From Pedobacter ghigonis (GTDB taxonomy: Bacteria; Bacteroidota; Bacteroidia; Sphingobacteriales; Sphingobacteriaceae): a DNA stretch of 64,000 bases. The translations under genes and the position numbers were made by a program. Location of the stretch: contig NZ_CAESCM010000004.1 of assembly GCF_903166585.1 (NCBI RefSeq), positions 62,001 through 126,000 on the forward strand, written 5' to 3'. The notes below the pieces were generated by a model that saw only the letters and a list, made by a program, of their open reading frames with translations, made no database searches and had not been told where the DNA came from. Positions 6,474 to 15,045 of this stretch are shown in pieces (position 1 is the stretch's first letter; each line of letters begins with the position of its first letter).

Positions 6474-8846
6474 TTATTTACTTGCAGCTTGCTGCATTGG
6501 GTTCTTCCCAACCGACTGGCCTCTAACCGCACCACCGGTTTTTGCTTTGTAAACTTTAAATTTACTTTCTTTCGCTTTACCGCCCCAGCCATTGTTACTG
6601 GTATCGATATCAGCTGTTTCGCGTAATGGATCGACTAAAATAGAAGCCACCTCTTTATCTTTTACGTAAAACTTAGAAGTTTTCAATTCGTTGTGTCTCC
6701 AAATCTGCGCCGGAATACGGTCAATTTCTTTGGTGCCATCTTTATAGGTAAACTCAACAATGATTGGCATAACCAAACCGCCTTTATTGCTAAAACTTAG
6801 CTCGTAAAGGAATTTATTTTCATATTTATCCTGATCGGCTGATGAGACTACTTCAACCGGGATAGTACCTTCCATTTTGGTTACAACAGTGGTATCGATG
6901 CTCACCATTCCACGGTCATATTTATAGTAGAAATCCTGAGCTGCAGTATTTTTATCTACATAGAAATTGATTTTCTTGTCTTCGCGGTTTCTGATTTTCG
7001 AAATATCTTCAAAGGCATTTACAGCTGGTTTATCAATCTTAATCATTCTCGATCTTGCTGCAGGCACTTCTTTCGGGAAATCGGCTTTCGCAAATTTCAC
7101 ACTGTCCAAAGCAATATCGCATGGGTCGGTTCCGTAAAACCAGCCTCTCCAAAACCAATCTAAATCTTCGCCACTGGCATCTTCCATGGTACGGAAAAGA
7201 TCTGCAGGCTCGGGGTGTTTAAAGGCCCATCTTCTGGCATATTCTTTAAATGCATAGTCAAATAGTTCTCTGCCCATAATCGTTTCGCGAAGAATATTTA
7301 AACCAGTTGCAGGTTTTGAATAGGCATTCGGACCAAAACGGGCAATATTTTCTGAATTGGTCATAATTGGTTCCAACTCATCCTTTGGCAGCTTCATGTA
7401 ATCAACAATCGTGTAGGCCGGTCCTTTTTTACTCGGAAATTTATTGTCCCAAAGCTCTTCGGTTAAATACTCAACAAAAGAATTTAAACCTTCGTCCATC
7501 CATGTCCATTGACGCTCATCACTATTTACAATCATAGGGAAAAAGTTGTGCCCAACTTCGTGAATAATTACACCCAGCATACCGTTTTTGGTACTTTCGC
7601 TGTAAGTTCCATCTGCATCTGTACGGCCATAATTGAAACAGATCATCGGATACTCCATTCCATTAGCTGCCTCAATACTTTGTGCAACCGGGTACGGATA
7701 AGGAATCGTAAAATCAGAATAAGTTTTAATGGTATGGGCTACAGCACGGGTAGAAAATTTGCTATATAAGTTATAGGCTTCCTTCCCATAAAAGCTCATA
7801 CACATTACCGTATTGTTATTGGCCTGTATTTTTTGAGGCATGGCATCCCAGATAAACTTACGTGAAGAAGTCCAGGCGAAATCGCGCACATTGTTGGCGT
7901 TGAAAACCCAGGTCTTTTTGGCTGTCGATTTCTTAGCTTCGGCAGCCTTAGCCTCAGCTAAAGTCTGGATTTCAACCGGAGCGGCAGCAGTTTTGGCTGC
8001 ATTATATCTGCTTAACTGTGTTGGATTTAAAACCGCACTGTAGTTAATACATTCGCCTGTTGAACCTACAAGGTGATCAGCCGGAACTGTCATTTGCACT
8101 TTAAAATCGCCGAAAGTCAGGGCAAATTCGCCTCTGCCTGTAAACTGGTGGTTTTGCCATCCCTGGAAATCGCTGTATACGCATAGACGCGGGTACCATT
8201 GCGTCATGGTAAACAAATAATTCCCGTCAGCCGGGAAAAACTCGTAACCTCCACGGCCGCCTACCGCCATACGGTCGGTAATTTTATAATTCCAATCAAT
8301 GTTGAAGATCAATTTCTGTCCGGTTCTTAGCGCAACAGGTAAATCAACACGCATCATGGTTTTGTTAACGGTATATTTTAAATTCTTACCAGTAGCATCA
8401 GTTAATTTAGTAATGTTGATGCCGTTACCATTATTGCCTTTTGCACTCAGCTGATCTAAACTTTGTGTGGTGCCGAAAGCAGGCATTTTAGTTGCATCCT
8501 GGTAATTGGCATTTTTATCGGTGCTGTGTTCGTTTTCATCGAGTTGTAACCAGATATAGGTTAACGGATCGGGCGAATTATTGGTATAAGTTACCGTTTC
8601 TGACCCTGTGAGTAATAGATTTTTCTCATCCAATTCACATTTGATGTTATAATCGGCACGTTGCTGCCAATATTTAACTCCCGGTGCGCCACTTGCAGTA
8701 CGCTGCTCATTTGGGGTTGGTAAAATGGTACCCAATTGCTCAAATTTATTACCGTGGTTACTACCAGGATTATTCTGGGTATTTTGGGCAAAAGCTAAGC
8801 TACCAGAAAAAAGTAGCAGGCCTGTTAAAGTAAACAGTTTATTCAT
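6474..8846 (-). CDS. M1-family zinc metallopeptidase, exported
   Basis: The 790-residue protein has a signal peptide (MNKLFTLTGLLLFSGSLAFAQ). The M1 (aminopeptidase N-like) zinc site is HEVGH at residues 429-433, and the third ligand is Glu452 in WMDEGLNSF, the expected 19 residues after the second His. The exopeptidase motif usually written GxMEN appears as NGMEYP. A C-terminal Ig-like region follows. It probably trims peptides in the periplasm or outside the cell. It starts 11 bases after the stop of the HupE gene, so the two form an operon divergent from DUF6702. Confidence 0.92.
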   Translation of the reverse strand: MNKLFTLTGLLLFSGSLAFAQNTQNNPGSNHGNKFEQLGTILPTPNEQRTASGAPGVKYWQQRADYNIKCELDEKNLLLTGSETVTYTNNSPDPLTYIWLQLDENEHSTDKNANYQDATKMPAFGTTQSLDQLSAKGNNGNGINITKLTDATGKNLKYTVNKTMMRVDLPVALRTGQKLIFNIDWNYKITDRMAVGGRGGYEFFPADGNYLFTMTQWYPRLCVYSDFQGWQNHQFTGRGEFALTFGDFKVQMTVPADHLVGSTGECINYSAVLNPTQLSRYNAAKTAAAPVEIQTLAEAKAAEAKKSTAKKTWVFNANNVRDFAWTSSRKFIWDAMPQKIQANNNTVMCMSFYGKEAYNLYSKFSTRAVAHTIKTYSDFTIPYPYPVAQSIEAANGMEYPMICFNYGRTDADGTYSESTKNGMLGVIIHEVGHNFFPMIVNSDERQWTWMDEGLNSFVEYLTEELWDNKFPSKKGPAYTIVDYMKLPKDELEPIMTNSENIARFGPNAYSKPATGLNILRETIMGRELFDYAFKEYARRWAFKHPEPADLFRTMEDASGEDLDWFWRGWFYGTDPCDIALDSVKFAKADFPKEVPAARSRMIKIDKPAVNAFEDISKIRNREDKKINFYVDKNTAAQDFYYKYDRGMVSIDTTVVTKMEGTIPVEVVSSADQDKYENKFLYELSFSNKGGLVMPIIVEFTYKDGTKEIDRIPAQIWRHNELKTSKFYVKDKEVASILVDPLRETADIDTSNNGWGGKAKESKFKVYKAKTGGAVRGQSVGKNPMQQAASK

Positions 8847-8857
8847 TATGATGTTAG

Positions 8858-9442
8858 TTAAAAAGGAATTCGTTCTAAAGCCATCTTTAAAGCCAGGCTA
8901 AATACGGCTGCTGATATAAATAAAACCCAGCTCAATCGCTTGATGCGGGTATAGTTAAAAATTAAAAAGGTAATGAGTAACACAATCATCACCACAAAAA
9001 TCTGTCCTGCCTCCAGGCCAACGTTAAAGCCAAATAACCCCCAACCTATATTTTGGTCTTTGGCCAGCATCATCCTTATTGAGTTGGCAAAGCCCATCCC
9101 ATGTATTAAACCAAAACCCAGGGCCAGGGAATAGTTAATTTTGACCGATTTCAATGAAAAGTTCTTCCTGAACATATTACTGACAGCGGTAATTACAATG
9201 GTACAAGGGATTAAAAATTCTACCCACTTACTATCGAACCTGATGTAATCTAAAACACTTAAAAGCAAAGTTAGCGAATGACCAATGGTGAAAGCAGTAA
9301 CCAGTATGAGCACTTGTTTCAGGTTTGTATAGCTGTAAATAGCAACAAGCGCCAAAACAAAAAGCTGATGATCCAAAGCATCAATACTGATAATGTGTTC
9401 CCAACCCAGTTTAAAATAAAAGATAAAATCTTGTAACGGCAT
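8858..9442 (-). CDS. HupE/UreJ-family membrane protein
   Basis: This 194-residue integral membrane protein has about six helices. The family signatures are visible: GWEHIISIDALDHQLFVLALVAIY near the N-terminus, TAFTIGHSLTLLLS, and GFGLIHGMGFANS in the middle. HupE and UreJ proteins are linked to nickel uptake for hydrogenase or urease. No hydrogenase or urease gene is nearby, so the metal role is uncertain here. It is followed after 15 bases by an M1 peptidase, and a DUF6702 gene lies on the other side, a grouping I recall from other Bacteroidota. Confidence 0.85.
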   Translation of the reverse strand: MPLQDFIFYFKLGWEHIISIDALDHQLFVLALVAIYSYTNLKQVLILVTAFTIGHSLTLLLSVLDYIRFDSKWVEFLIPCTIVITAVSNMFRKNFSLKSVKINYSLALGFGLIHGMGFANSIRMMLAKDQNIGWGLFGFNVGLEAGQIFVVMIVLLITFLIFNYTRIKRLSWVLFISAAVFSLALKMALERIPF

Positions 9443-9952
9443 GAATAGTAAGCTAACTATCTCAATTAAAAATAGTTTATAAAGACTAAAATTATGCTTT
9501 TAATTATAAAAACACCAAATATCCTTTACAGAAAAAGATAAATCCCAAATTTGTTACCGTTTTTAGAACGGTAAGTTTTAAGAAACACCTGTGTTTACAG
9601 TTGTAAACTAAACTGTTGTTTCATTATACATGGACAACACGGTATATTCATACGGGTAATTTAATTCATTTTATATGGCATTTTGAAGGTTTTGGGCTAA
9701 CAATTAGAAGTTTCTTCAGGAAGGCCCCGCAAAAGAACGCGGATTAAAAAAATTATTGATCAGGCTTAGTTACTGGCTCAACGAAAATTTTAATATTAAA
9801 CGTACACCCGTCGCACCAGAAACTGAGCAGAATATTTGGCCGTTTTGATTTTAAAAACCTGCAGGTAGAACGCCGTGGACATAACACCTTGATTACATTT
9901 AACAAGTAGCCAATTTATCTGTTAACTTTGCGTTATAGTCCAAAATATACCG
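9443..9952. other. 510-base divergent intergenic region, possible gene remnant
   Basis: The half next to hupE is AT-rich promoter-like sequence. From about 9,700 to 9,909 on the plus strand, short protein-like stretches appear in successive frames: SSGRPRKRTRIKKIIDQA then a stop, RLSYWLNENFNIKRTPVAP, and FGRFDFKNLQVERRGHNTL running to TAG at about 9909. This is what a frameshifted, decayed gene looks like, but the source family is not recognised. Confidence 0.35.
9923..9930 (+). promoter_or_regulatory. Candidate -7 box for the DUF6702 gene
   Basis: TAACTTTG fits the Bacteroidota -7 consensus TAnnTTTG and lies 22 bases before the ATG. No convincing TTG-type -33 element is at the usual distance. 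Confidence 0.4.
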
Positions 9953-10459
9953 ATGCGTAAATTAAAATTTGTTGTTCTGTTGTTGTGTTGTACATTTTTT
10001 GCTGTTGAGGCTGGCGTTAAGCATCCTTTACATGTGAGTACCACCGAAGTAAACTTTAATGCAAAAGACAAAACGCTCGAAATTAGCTGCAAAATTTTTT
10101 CGGATGATTTTGAATCGATTTTAGCCAGATTATACAAACAAAAAACAGACCTAAGCAACCCAAACATGAAAAGTGCGATGGATGAGCTGGTTAAAAAATA
10201 TTTGTTATCGCATTTACAGGTTAAGGCTAATGGAAAAGCAACAACCATAAATTACATTGGCTATGAAATAGACCACGAAGCCACCAATATTTACCTTGAA
10301 GTTGAAAAAATATCAACTGTAAAATCGATTGAAGTTAACAATACCATTCTGTACGATCTATTTGACGACCAGATGAGTATTATACATATTGTGAAAGGTC
10401 CTGTCCGTAAAAGCAGCAAGATACTCTACCCTGAAAAGAAGTTTGCTGCAAACTTTTAA
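9953..10459 (+). CDS. DUF6702-family exported protein
   Basis: The 168-residue protein has a signal peptide (MRKLKFVVLLLCCTFFAVEAG) followed directly by VKHPLHVSTTEVNFNAKDKTLEISCKIFSDDFE. This HPLHVS...E start is the hallmark of DUF6702 proteins. They are small beta-rich periplasmic proteins of unknown function. The gene is divergent from the HupE and M1 peptidase pair. The family is often found beside such genes, so it may belong to the same periplasmic or metal-related function; that is inference. Confidence 0.8.
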   Translation: MRKLKFVVLLLCCTFFAVEAGVKHPLHVSTTEVNFNAKDKTLEISCKIFSDDFESILARLYKQKTDLSNPNMKSAMDELVKKYLLSHLQVKANGKATTINYIGYEIDHEATNIYLEVEKISTVKSIEVNNTILYDLFDDQMSIIHIVKGPVRKSSKILYPEKKFAANF

Positions 10460-10592
10460 TTGTAATTTTTGTATTAGATAATGGTTAGGCGTTAAATTAC
10501 CATTAATTTTAATAGCTATATTATTTAAGTTAGTATGAGCTGAGGAATATTTCTTGTTATCTTTTTTTAAATCCGTGTTGTTAAAATAAGTT

Positions 10593-11861
10593 ATGCACCT
10601 AATCATCTTCTCCAACATATTAACGCCTCGGATTAAATATATTTTCAGTTTTATATTTAAGGATATACTGAAAACGGAAGTGGAATTTACAAGCAATAGT
10701 CAGTATTTTCTGCAAAGCGAGCAGGTAAAAATCAGCTATGGCGATGAAGCCCTGGGTGATGAACTTTTTTTTAAAAGTACACCGCTGCTTTTCTCGAACA
10801 AGCTCGAAGAAATCAAACTTAAAAGCATTTCGTTTGGCGATTATCAGGTTCCGTTTGCAGTGGAAGGCTCTGCGTTGACTTTTGATGTTTTTGCAGCTTC
10901 TTTTTTCATCATCAGCAGATATGAAGAATACCTCCATCAAAAAGTTTCCGCTACCGATTTTAACCCTACTAAAAGCAGGCAACACAAATGGCAGGTTTTA
11001 AACCGGCCGGTTATCGATGAGTGGGCACTGATCATCAAGAGCATGATCCGGAAAAAACATCCGAATTTTAAATTCCATGAGAAAAAATTCCATCATCAAC
11101 CCACCATCAATTTCAACATTACACCCAAAATGCCGAAAGGTGTTCTAAATAAGACCAGATTTATTTTTAGTTCGGTTTTCAAAAAGGAAAACAGCTATTT
11201 CCGTTCAAAATTTGATCAGCTAACAGGTGTCGATGTAAAAAGCGAGGAAGTACTGGATCAGGTAAACGGGTTATTCCGTACTAAAAGGCACCAGCCTTTA
11301 TATTTTGTTGATTTCCAGCAGATACCACTAGCTCACAGCAATGTAAATGTGATCTCAAAAGCCCTAACGGCCAAAGCCGTTGGCTTATTAAGGCCATGTG
11401 CAAGCGATAAACAAAAGATAAGCGAAATTAAAGACGGCCTGGCAAAACTGAAGAAAATCCGCCCGAATATTATTCCTTTAAGCAGCCAGCAACTGGAAAT
11501 TTTAAAATTTCCAATTTGTTACCTGAATATCCTCAACTCGGGTATCACTACTGATTATTCCATGGGCTACAGCACAGTACCCGGTTTCAGGGCAGGAACC
11601 TGCACACCTTTTAACTGGTACGATTTACAACTCGAAAAGGTTACGCCTTTAACCGTAAACCCTTACTGCCTAACCGACCATGTACTTCAGTATTTAACTA
11701 CCGATGCTGCCATAAAAACGGTGAACCAATATGTTGATGCGGTAAAAGTGGTAAACGGTACTTTTCACAGTAGCTGGCAGCTAAAAAGTTTATCGGAGAA
11801 CCCCAGGTACAAGAAATTAAAAAGGGTGTTTAACGAGATGCTTAATTACGCAGGTAATTGA
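10593..11861 (+). CDS. Polysaccharide-deacetylase-like protein (DUF7033 type), probably divergent
   Basis: The 422-residue protein has no signal peptide. The N-terminal 150 residues resemble the DUF7033 region that precedes the deacetylase fold in Bacteroidota (FFKSTPLLF, DVFAASFFIISRYEEYL, RPVIDEWALIIKSMI). The C-terminal part has DYSMGYSTVPGFRAGTCTPFNWYDL, which is characteristic of the same proteins. The expected metal-binding HDVD-type motif after the N-domain is not seen; the equivalent stretch reads PTINFNITPK. It may therefore have lost catalysis. The gene stands alone between DUF6702 and upp. Confidence 0.65.
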   Translation: MHLIIFSNILTPRIKYIFSFIFKDILKTEVEFTSNSQYFLQSEQVKISYGDEALGDELFFKSTPLLFSNKLEEIKLKSISFGDYQVPFAVEGSALTFDVFAASFFIISRYEEYLHQKVSATDFNPTKSRQHKWQVLNRPVIDEWALIIKSMIRKKHPNFKFHEKKFHHQPTINFNITPKMPKGVLNKTRFIFSSVFKKENSYFRSKFDQLTGVDVKSEEVLDQVNGLFRTKRHQPLYFVDFQQIPLAHSNVNVISKALTAKAVGLLRPCASDKQKISEIKDGLAKLKKIRPNIIPLSSQQLEILKFPICYLNILNSGITTDYSMGYSTVPGFRAGTCTPFNWYDLQLEKVTPLTVNPYCLTDHVLQYLTTDAAIKTVNQYVDAVKVVNGTFHSSWQLKSLSENPRYKKLKRVFNEMLNYAGN

Positions 11862-11955
11862 TTTTAGTTTAAATTCTTAAGCTTAAAATTGCTAAATTTA
11901 GGGCAGAAAAACTGTAACCGTCTATCTTTAAACAGGGCACAGCAAAACCGATATT

Positions 11956-12600
11956 ATGATTTTCGATCTAAGCAAAACCCAATCTATCGCCAATACCTTT
12001 ATTGCCGAACTTCGGGATGAAAATATCCAGAAAGATTCGATGCGTTTTCGCAAAAATATGGAAAGGGTTGGAGAGTTTTTCGCTTACGAAATCAGTAAAT
12101 CACTTAAATATAAAACCACAGAAATTACCACCCCGCTTGGATTGTCAACATGCGAAGTATTAACCGAACAACCTGTGCTTGCGACAATACTCCGTGCAGG
12201 TTTGCCACTACAGCAGGGTTTGCTTAACATTTTCGATAAAGCACCATGCTGTTTCATTTCGGCCTACCGGAAAGTTAAAAAGAGTGGCGATTTTATTATC
12301 CAGATGGATTATGTTTCTACACCCGATCTGGAAGGCAGGGTTTTGATTATGGCCGACCCGATGCTGGCCACCGGCCAAAGTATGGTGATGTGTTGTAAGG
12401 AATTGATTAACCGCTATAAAATTGCCGAATTGCATATTGTCGCCGCCATAGCCAGTACTGAAGGCATTACCCATGTTAGGGCCAATTTACCCAAAGCAAA
12501 ACTTTGGCTTGGGGCCATTGATGAAGAAATGACCAGCAAATCCTACATTGTTCCGGGTTTAGGCGATGCCGGCGACCTGGCCTACGGAGAAAAGGTTTAA
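11956..12600 (+). CDS. upp: Uracil phosphoribosyltransferase
   Basis: The enzyme makes UMP from uracil and PRPP in pyrimidine salvage. The PRPP loop is MADPMLATGQS and the uracil-binding end is GLGDAGDLAYG, both diagnostic. The flexible loop region (ATILRAGLPLQQG) is also present. The length of 214 is normal. It is followed after 35 bases by a small phosphatase gene and then a nucleotidase on the same strand, so a nucleotide-metabolism transcription unit is plausible. Confidence 0.96.
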   Translation: MIFDLSKTQSIANTFIAELRDENIQKDSMRFRKNMERVGEFFAYEISKSLKYKTTEITTPLGLSTCEVLTEQPVLATILRAGLPLQQGLLNIFDKAPCCFISAYRKVKKSGDFIIQMDYVSTPDLEGRVLIMADPMLATGQSMVMCCKELINRYKIAELHIVAAIASTEGITHVRANLPKAKLWLGAIDEEMTSKSYIVPGLGDAGDLAYGEKV

Positions 12601-12635
12601 GTAATAACCTTTTTAAAACCTATAACGCAAAACCT

Positions 12636-12953
12636 GTGAATATTCTATTTGTATGCAGTAGAAACAAATGGCGTAGTGCCACTGCTGAAACCCTTTACAA
12701 AAACCACCCGGATCATGATGTGCGTTCGGCTGGCACCGCAGCATCTGCCAGGACTAAAATCAATGCAAAGCTTATTTTGTGGGCCGATGCAATTTTTGTA
12801 ATGGAGAAAAAGCATAAACAAATCCTTACCGAACGTTTCGAAGATGAAGCATTAGAGAAAGAAATCATCATTCTGAACATCCCTGATGATTACGAATATA
12901 TGGACGAAGAACTGGTGGAAGAGATTCAATCAAAAATGACGGCTTATTTATAA
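12636..12953 (+). CDS. Small low-molecular-weight-phosphatase-like protein
   Basis: The 105-residue protein uses GTG as start. It begins MNILFVCSRNKWRSATAE, which gives the C-x5-R phosphatase loop (Cys7 to Arg13) followed by Ser, as in low-molecular-weight tyrosine phosphatases. It is shorter than the usual 150 residues. The catalytic Asp region may be NIPDDYEYMDEELV near the C-terminus. Similar short proteins are annotated as LMW-PTP family, and the true substrate is unknown. It lies between upp and a YjjG-type nucleotidase. Confidence 0.75.
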   Translation: MNILFVCSRNKWRSATAETLYKNHPDHDVRSAGTAASARTKINAKLILWADAIFVMEKKHKQILTERFEDEALEKEIIILNIPDDYEYMDEELVEEIQSKMTAYL

Positions 12954-12972
12954 TTCCAGCAGCAATAGCACC

Positions 12973-12980
12973 TACCTTTG
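12973..12980 (+). promoter_or_regulatory. Candidate -7 box for the YjjG-type gene
   Basis: TACCTTTG is a full match to TAnnTTTG, 20 bases before the ATG at 13001. A TTTA 22 bases further upstream is a weak -33 candidate. Confidence 0.45.
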
Positions 12981-13000
12981 CAAAAACGACAATTACATTA

Positions 13001-13690
13001 ATGAAAAAACATATCTTCTTTGACCTTGATCATACCATTTGGGATTTTGACCGCAATGCCGAAGAAACCCTGAAAGAGCTTTACCAGACCTATAAATTAG
13101 ACACACTGGGTATTACATCCTGTAGCGATTTCATCAGCATTTATACCGAAAACAATCACTTGCTATGGGCCGATTATCATTTAGGAAAAATTAGCAAGGA
13201 TTTCTTAAGGGCTGAGCGGTTCAGTAAAACCTTCATTCAACTGGGTATCCATCCGGATGCGGTGCCACACCAGTTTGAAGCCGATTACGTAAACATTTCG
13301 CCAACAAAAACCAATTTGTTTGCAGGTGCCGAGCAGGTATTGGCTTATCTTCAACAAAAATATACCCTGCATATTATTTCGAATGGCTTTAAGGAAACAA
13401 CTTTAACCAAAATGAATTTATCGAAGCTAAATCCCTATTTCGAAAATGTGATCATATCAGAAGATGTGGGCGTTAATAAACCCAATCCCGTTATTTTCGA
13501 ATATGCACTCGATAAAGCAAAAGCACTAAAAGCAGAAAGCATTATGATTGGCGACAGTCTTGAAGCAGATATTTACGGCGCATTAAACTTTGGTATGGAA
13601 GCCATCTTTTTCAACCCTATGCAAAAAGAGAAACCGCAAGATGTGAAGCATCAAATTGTTCACCTAGAAGAGTTGTTGAAACTTTTTTAA
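13001..13690 (+). CDS. YjjG/YfnB-family HAD nucleotidase
   Basis: This 229-residue haloacid dehalogenase-type hydrolase has HAD motif I FFDLDHTIWDFDRN at residues 6-19 (nucleophile and acid/base Asp), motif II around IISNGF, motif III Lys in GVNKPNP, and motif IV MIGDSLEADIYGA. The WDF after motif I and the helical cap match the YjjG subfamily of noncanonical pyrimidine nucleotidases, which dephosphorylate damaged nucleotides such as halogenated dUMP. Placement close to upp supports a nucleotide-related role. Confidence 0.88.
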   Translation: MKKHIFFDLDHTIWDFDRNAEETLKELYQTYKLDTLGITSCSDFISIYTENNHLLWADYHLGKISKDFLRAERFSKTFIQLGIHPDAVPHQFEADYVNISPTKTNLFAGAEQVLAYLQQKYTLHIISNGFKETTLTKMNLSKLNPYFENVIISEDVGVNKPNPVIFEYALDKAKALKAESIMIGDSLEADIYGALNFGMEAIFFNPMQKEKPQDVKHQIVHLEELLKLF

Positions 13691-13767
13691 GTTTACTCCT
13701 TTTTTGTTTGGTTTTGGCATTGCTTTGGCAAGGTTTCAATACACACACAAATGAAACCTTAATTAAC

Positions 13768-14466
13768 ATGAAAAAAACCATCCTATTAGGCCTGGCAATG
13801 CTCTTTGCTACCCTAAGTTTTGCTCAAAACAACCGCAATTCAGCTGAAGTATTCCTGCAAATTACCAAAACCGGCAAGTATACCGTATACTTAGACGATG
13901 AACTTGTGGGATCGGCCACGGGCAGATTCCGTTTTTACGATGTATATAATTCTAAACCCGAGCTGTCTATAATGCAGGGCGATAGGTTAATCCTAAAAGA
14001 GCGGATTAACGTAAATGCACAGGAACGCCTCCTTTTAGGTTTCGATAACGGCAGGTTGAATGTAATTAAACAACTTAGTCTGTTCCGTAACAATCAATAT
14101 GCTTTAGATGATTTTTATGGTTATACCGGAGATCCCAATACAGCTTCTATTCAGCCAACACTTGCCGACCTAAACTACAGGCTATTATCACCCGAAGCTT
14201 TTCAGGAATTTTATACCAGCTATAAAAAATCAAGTTTTGATAACGAAAGGGTGAGGCTTATCAATGCAGTAAATAAGAAAGCTTCATTTTCCAGCAGTCA
14301 ATGCAAACTCATACTCAAATCATTTACTTTTGATGCTGAACGTTTAAAAATTGCAAAAAGCCTGTATCAAACGGTTATAGACCCACAAAATTATTTTACA
14401 ATTGCCGAAACGTTCGAATTTTTCAACTATAAAGATGATTTTTTGAATTTCATTGCTAAAGAATAA
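13768..14466 (+). CDS. Exported DUF4476-domain protein
   Basis: ATG at 13768 is chosen because it begins a textbook signal peptide (MKKTILLGLAMLFATLSFAQ); the frame is open for 20 more codons upstream without such features. The mature part starts with a small beta domain (AEVFLQITKTGKYTVYLDDE). It ends with DUF4476: LSPEAFQEFYTSYKKSSFDNER, then SSSQCKLILKSFTFDAERLKIAKSLY and a final DPQNYFTI. The family is common in Bacteroidota envelopes and has no known function. It is close to and co-directional with the DinB gene. Confidence 0.8.
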   Translation: MKKTILLGLAMLFATLSFAQNNRNSAEVFLQITKTGKYTVYLDDELVGSATGRFRFYDVYNSKPELSIMQGDRLILKERINVNAQERLLLGFDNGRLNVIKQLSLFRNNQYALDDFYGYTGDPNTASIQPTLADLNYRLLSPEAFQEFYTSYKKSSFDNERVRLINAVNKKASFSSSQCKLILKSFTFDAERLKIAKSLYQTVIDPQNYFTIAETFEFFNYKDDFLNFIAKE

Positions 14467-14484
14467 TTCGCTTATCTTTATTCT

Positions 14485-15003
14485 ATGAGGGCTGCAAAAA
14501 TTAAGGCATCGATACATAAAACGGTCGATGCCTATAAATCAAAACTTTCTGCTTATGCTGATGATATTTTTCAGCAGCAACCGCCAATAGCCGGTTGGAG
14601 TTACAGCGAAGTATATTCACATATTTTCGATTCGAGCCTGTTATCGCTTATGGCTTTAGAACACGCTGCAAAAGGTAAAGGCGAAGATAAACCCACTCAT
14701 TTTGCGGTTAAACTCATTTTGCTTTTAGGGGCACTTCCTCCGGCGCAGCAGTATAAAGTACCTCAAAGGCTGGTCGACAGGGTTAAAAAAATCAGCAAAA
14801 CGGAAGCACTCGATATTATTTTAGAGTTTGAAGAGGCTTTAGATGACAACTATCCTTTGGTTGGCTTAGCTACCGCTACCTGCAAAACCAAACATCCAAG
14901 GCTAGGGTATTTAAATGCCAAACAATGGCTAAGGTTTATCGAAATTCATTTAAAACATCACCTAAGGCAGTTAGAAAGAATAGAAAAGAGTTTTCTGGCG
15001 TAA
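14485..15003 (+). CDS. DinB-like four-helix-bundle protein
   Basis: The 172-residue helical protein has the DinB/DfsB-like layout: an N-terminal helix, GWSYSEVYSHIFDSS with the first metal-ligand-type His, and a C-terminal RFIEIHLKHHLRQLERIE with the HxxHHxxQ pattern. Members are putative metal-dependent enzymes, some acting in thiol transfer or damage responses; the substrate here is unknown. It starts 18 bases after the DUF4476 stop, suggesting one transcript. Confidence 0.78.
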   Translation: MRAAKIKASIHKTVDAYKSKLSAYADDIFQQQPPIAGWSYSEVYSHIFDSSLLSLMALEHAAKGKGEDKPTHFAVKLILLLGALPPAQQYKVPQRLVDRVKKISKTEALDIILEFEEALDDNYPLVGLATATCKTKHPRLGYLNAKQWLRFIEIHLKHHLRQLERIEKSFLA

Positions 15004-15045
15004 ATTAATTTCACCATATTTGAGTAATCCTTAACACTCAACCTC

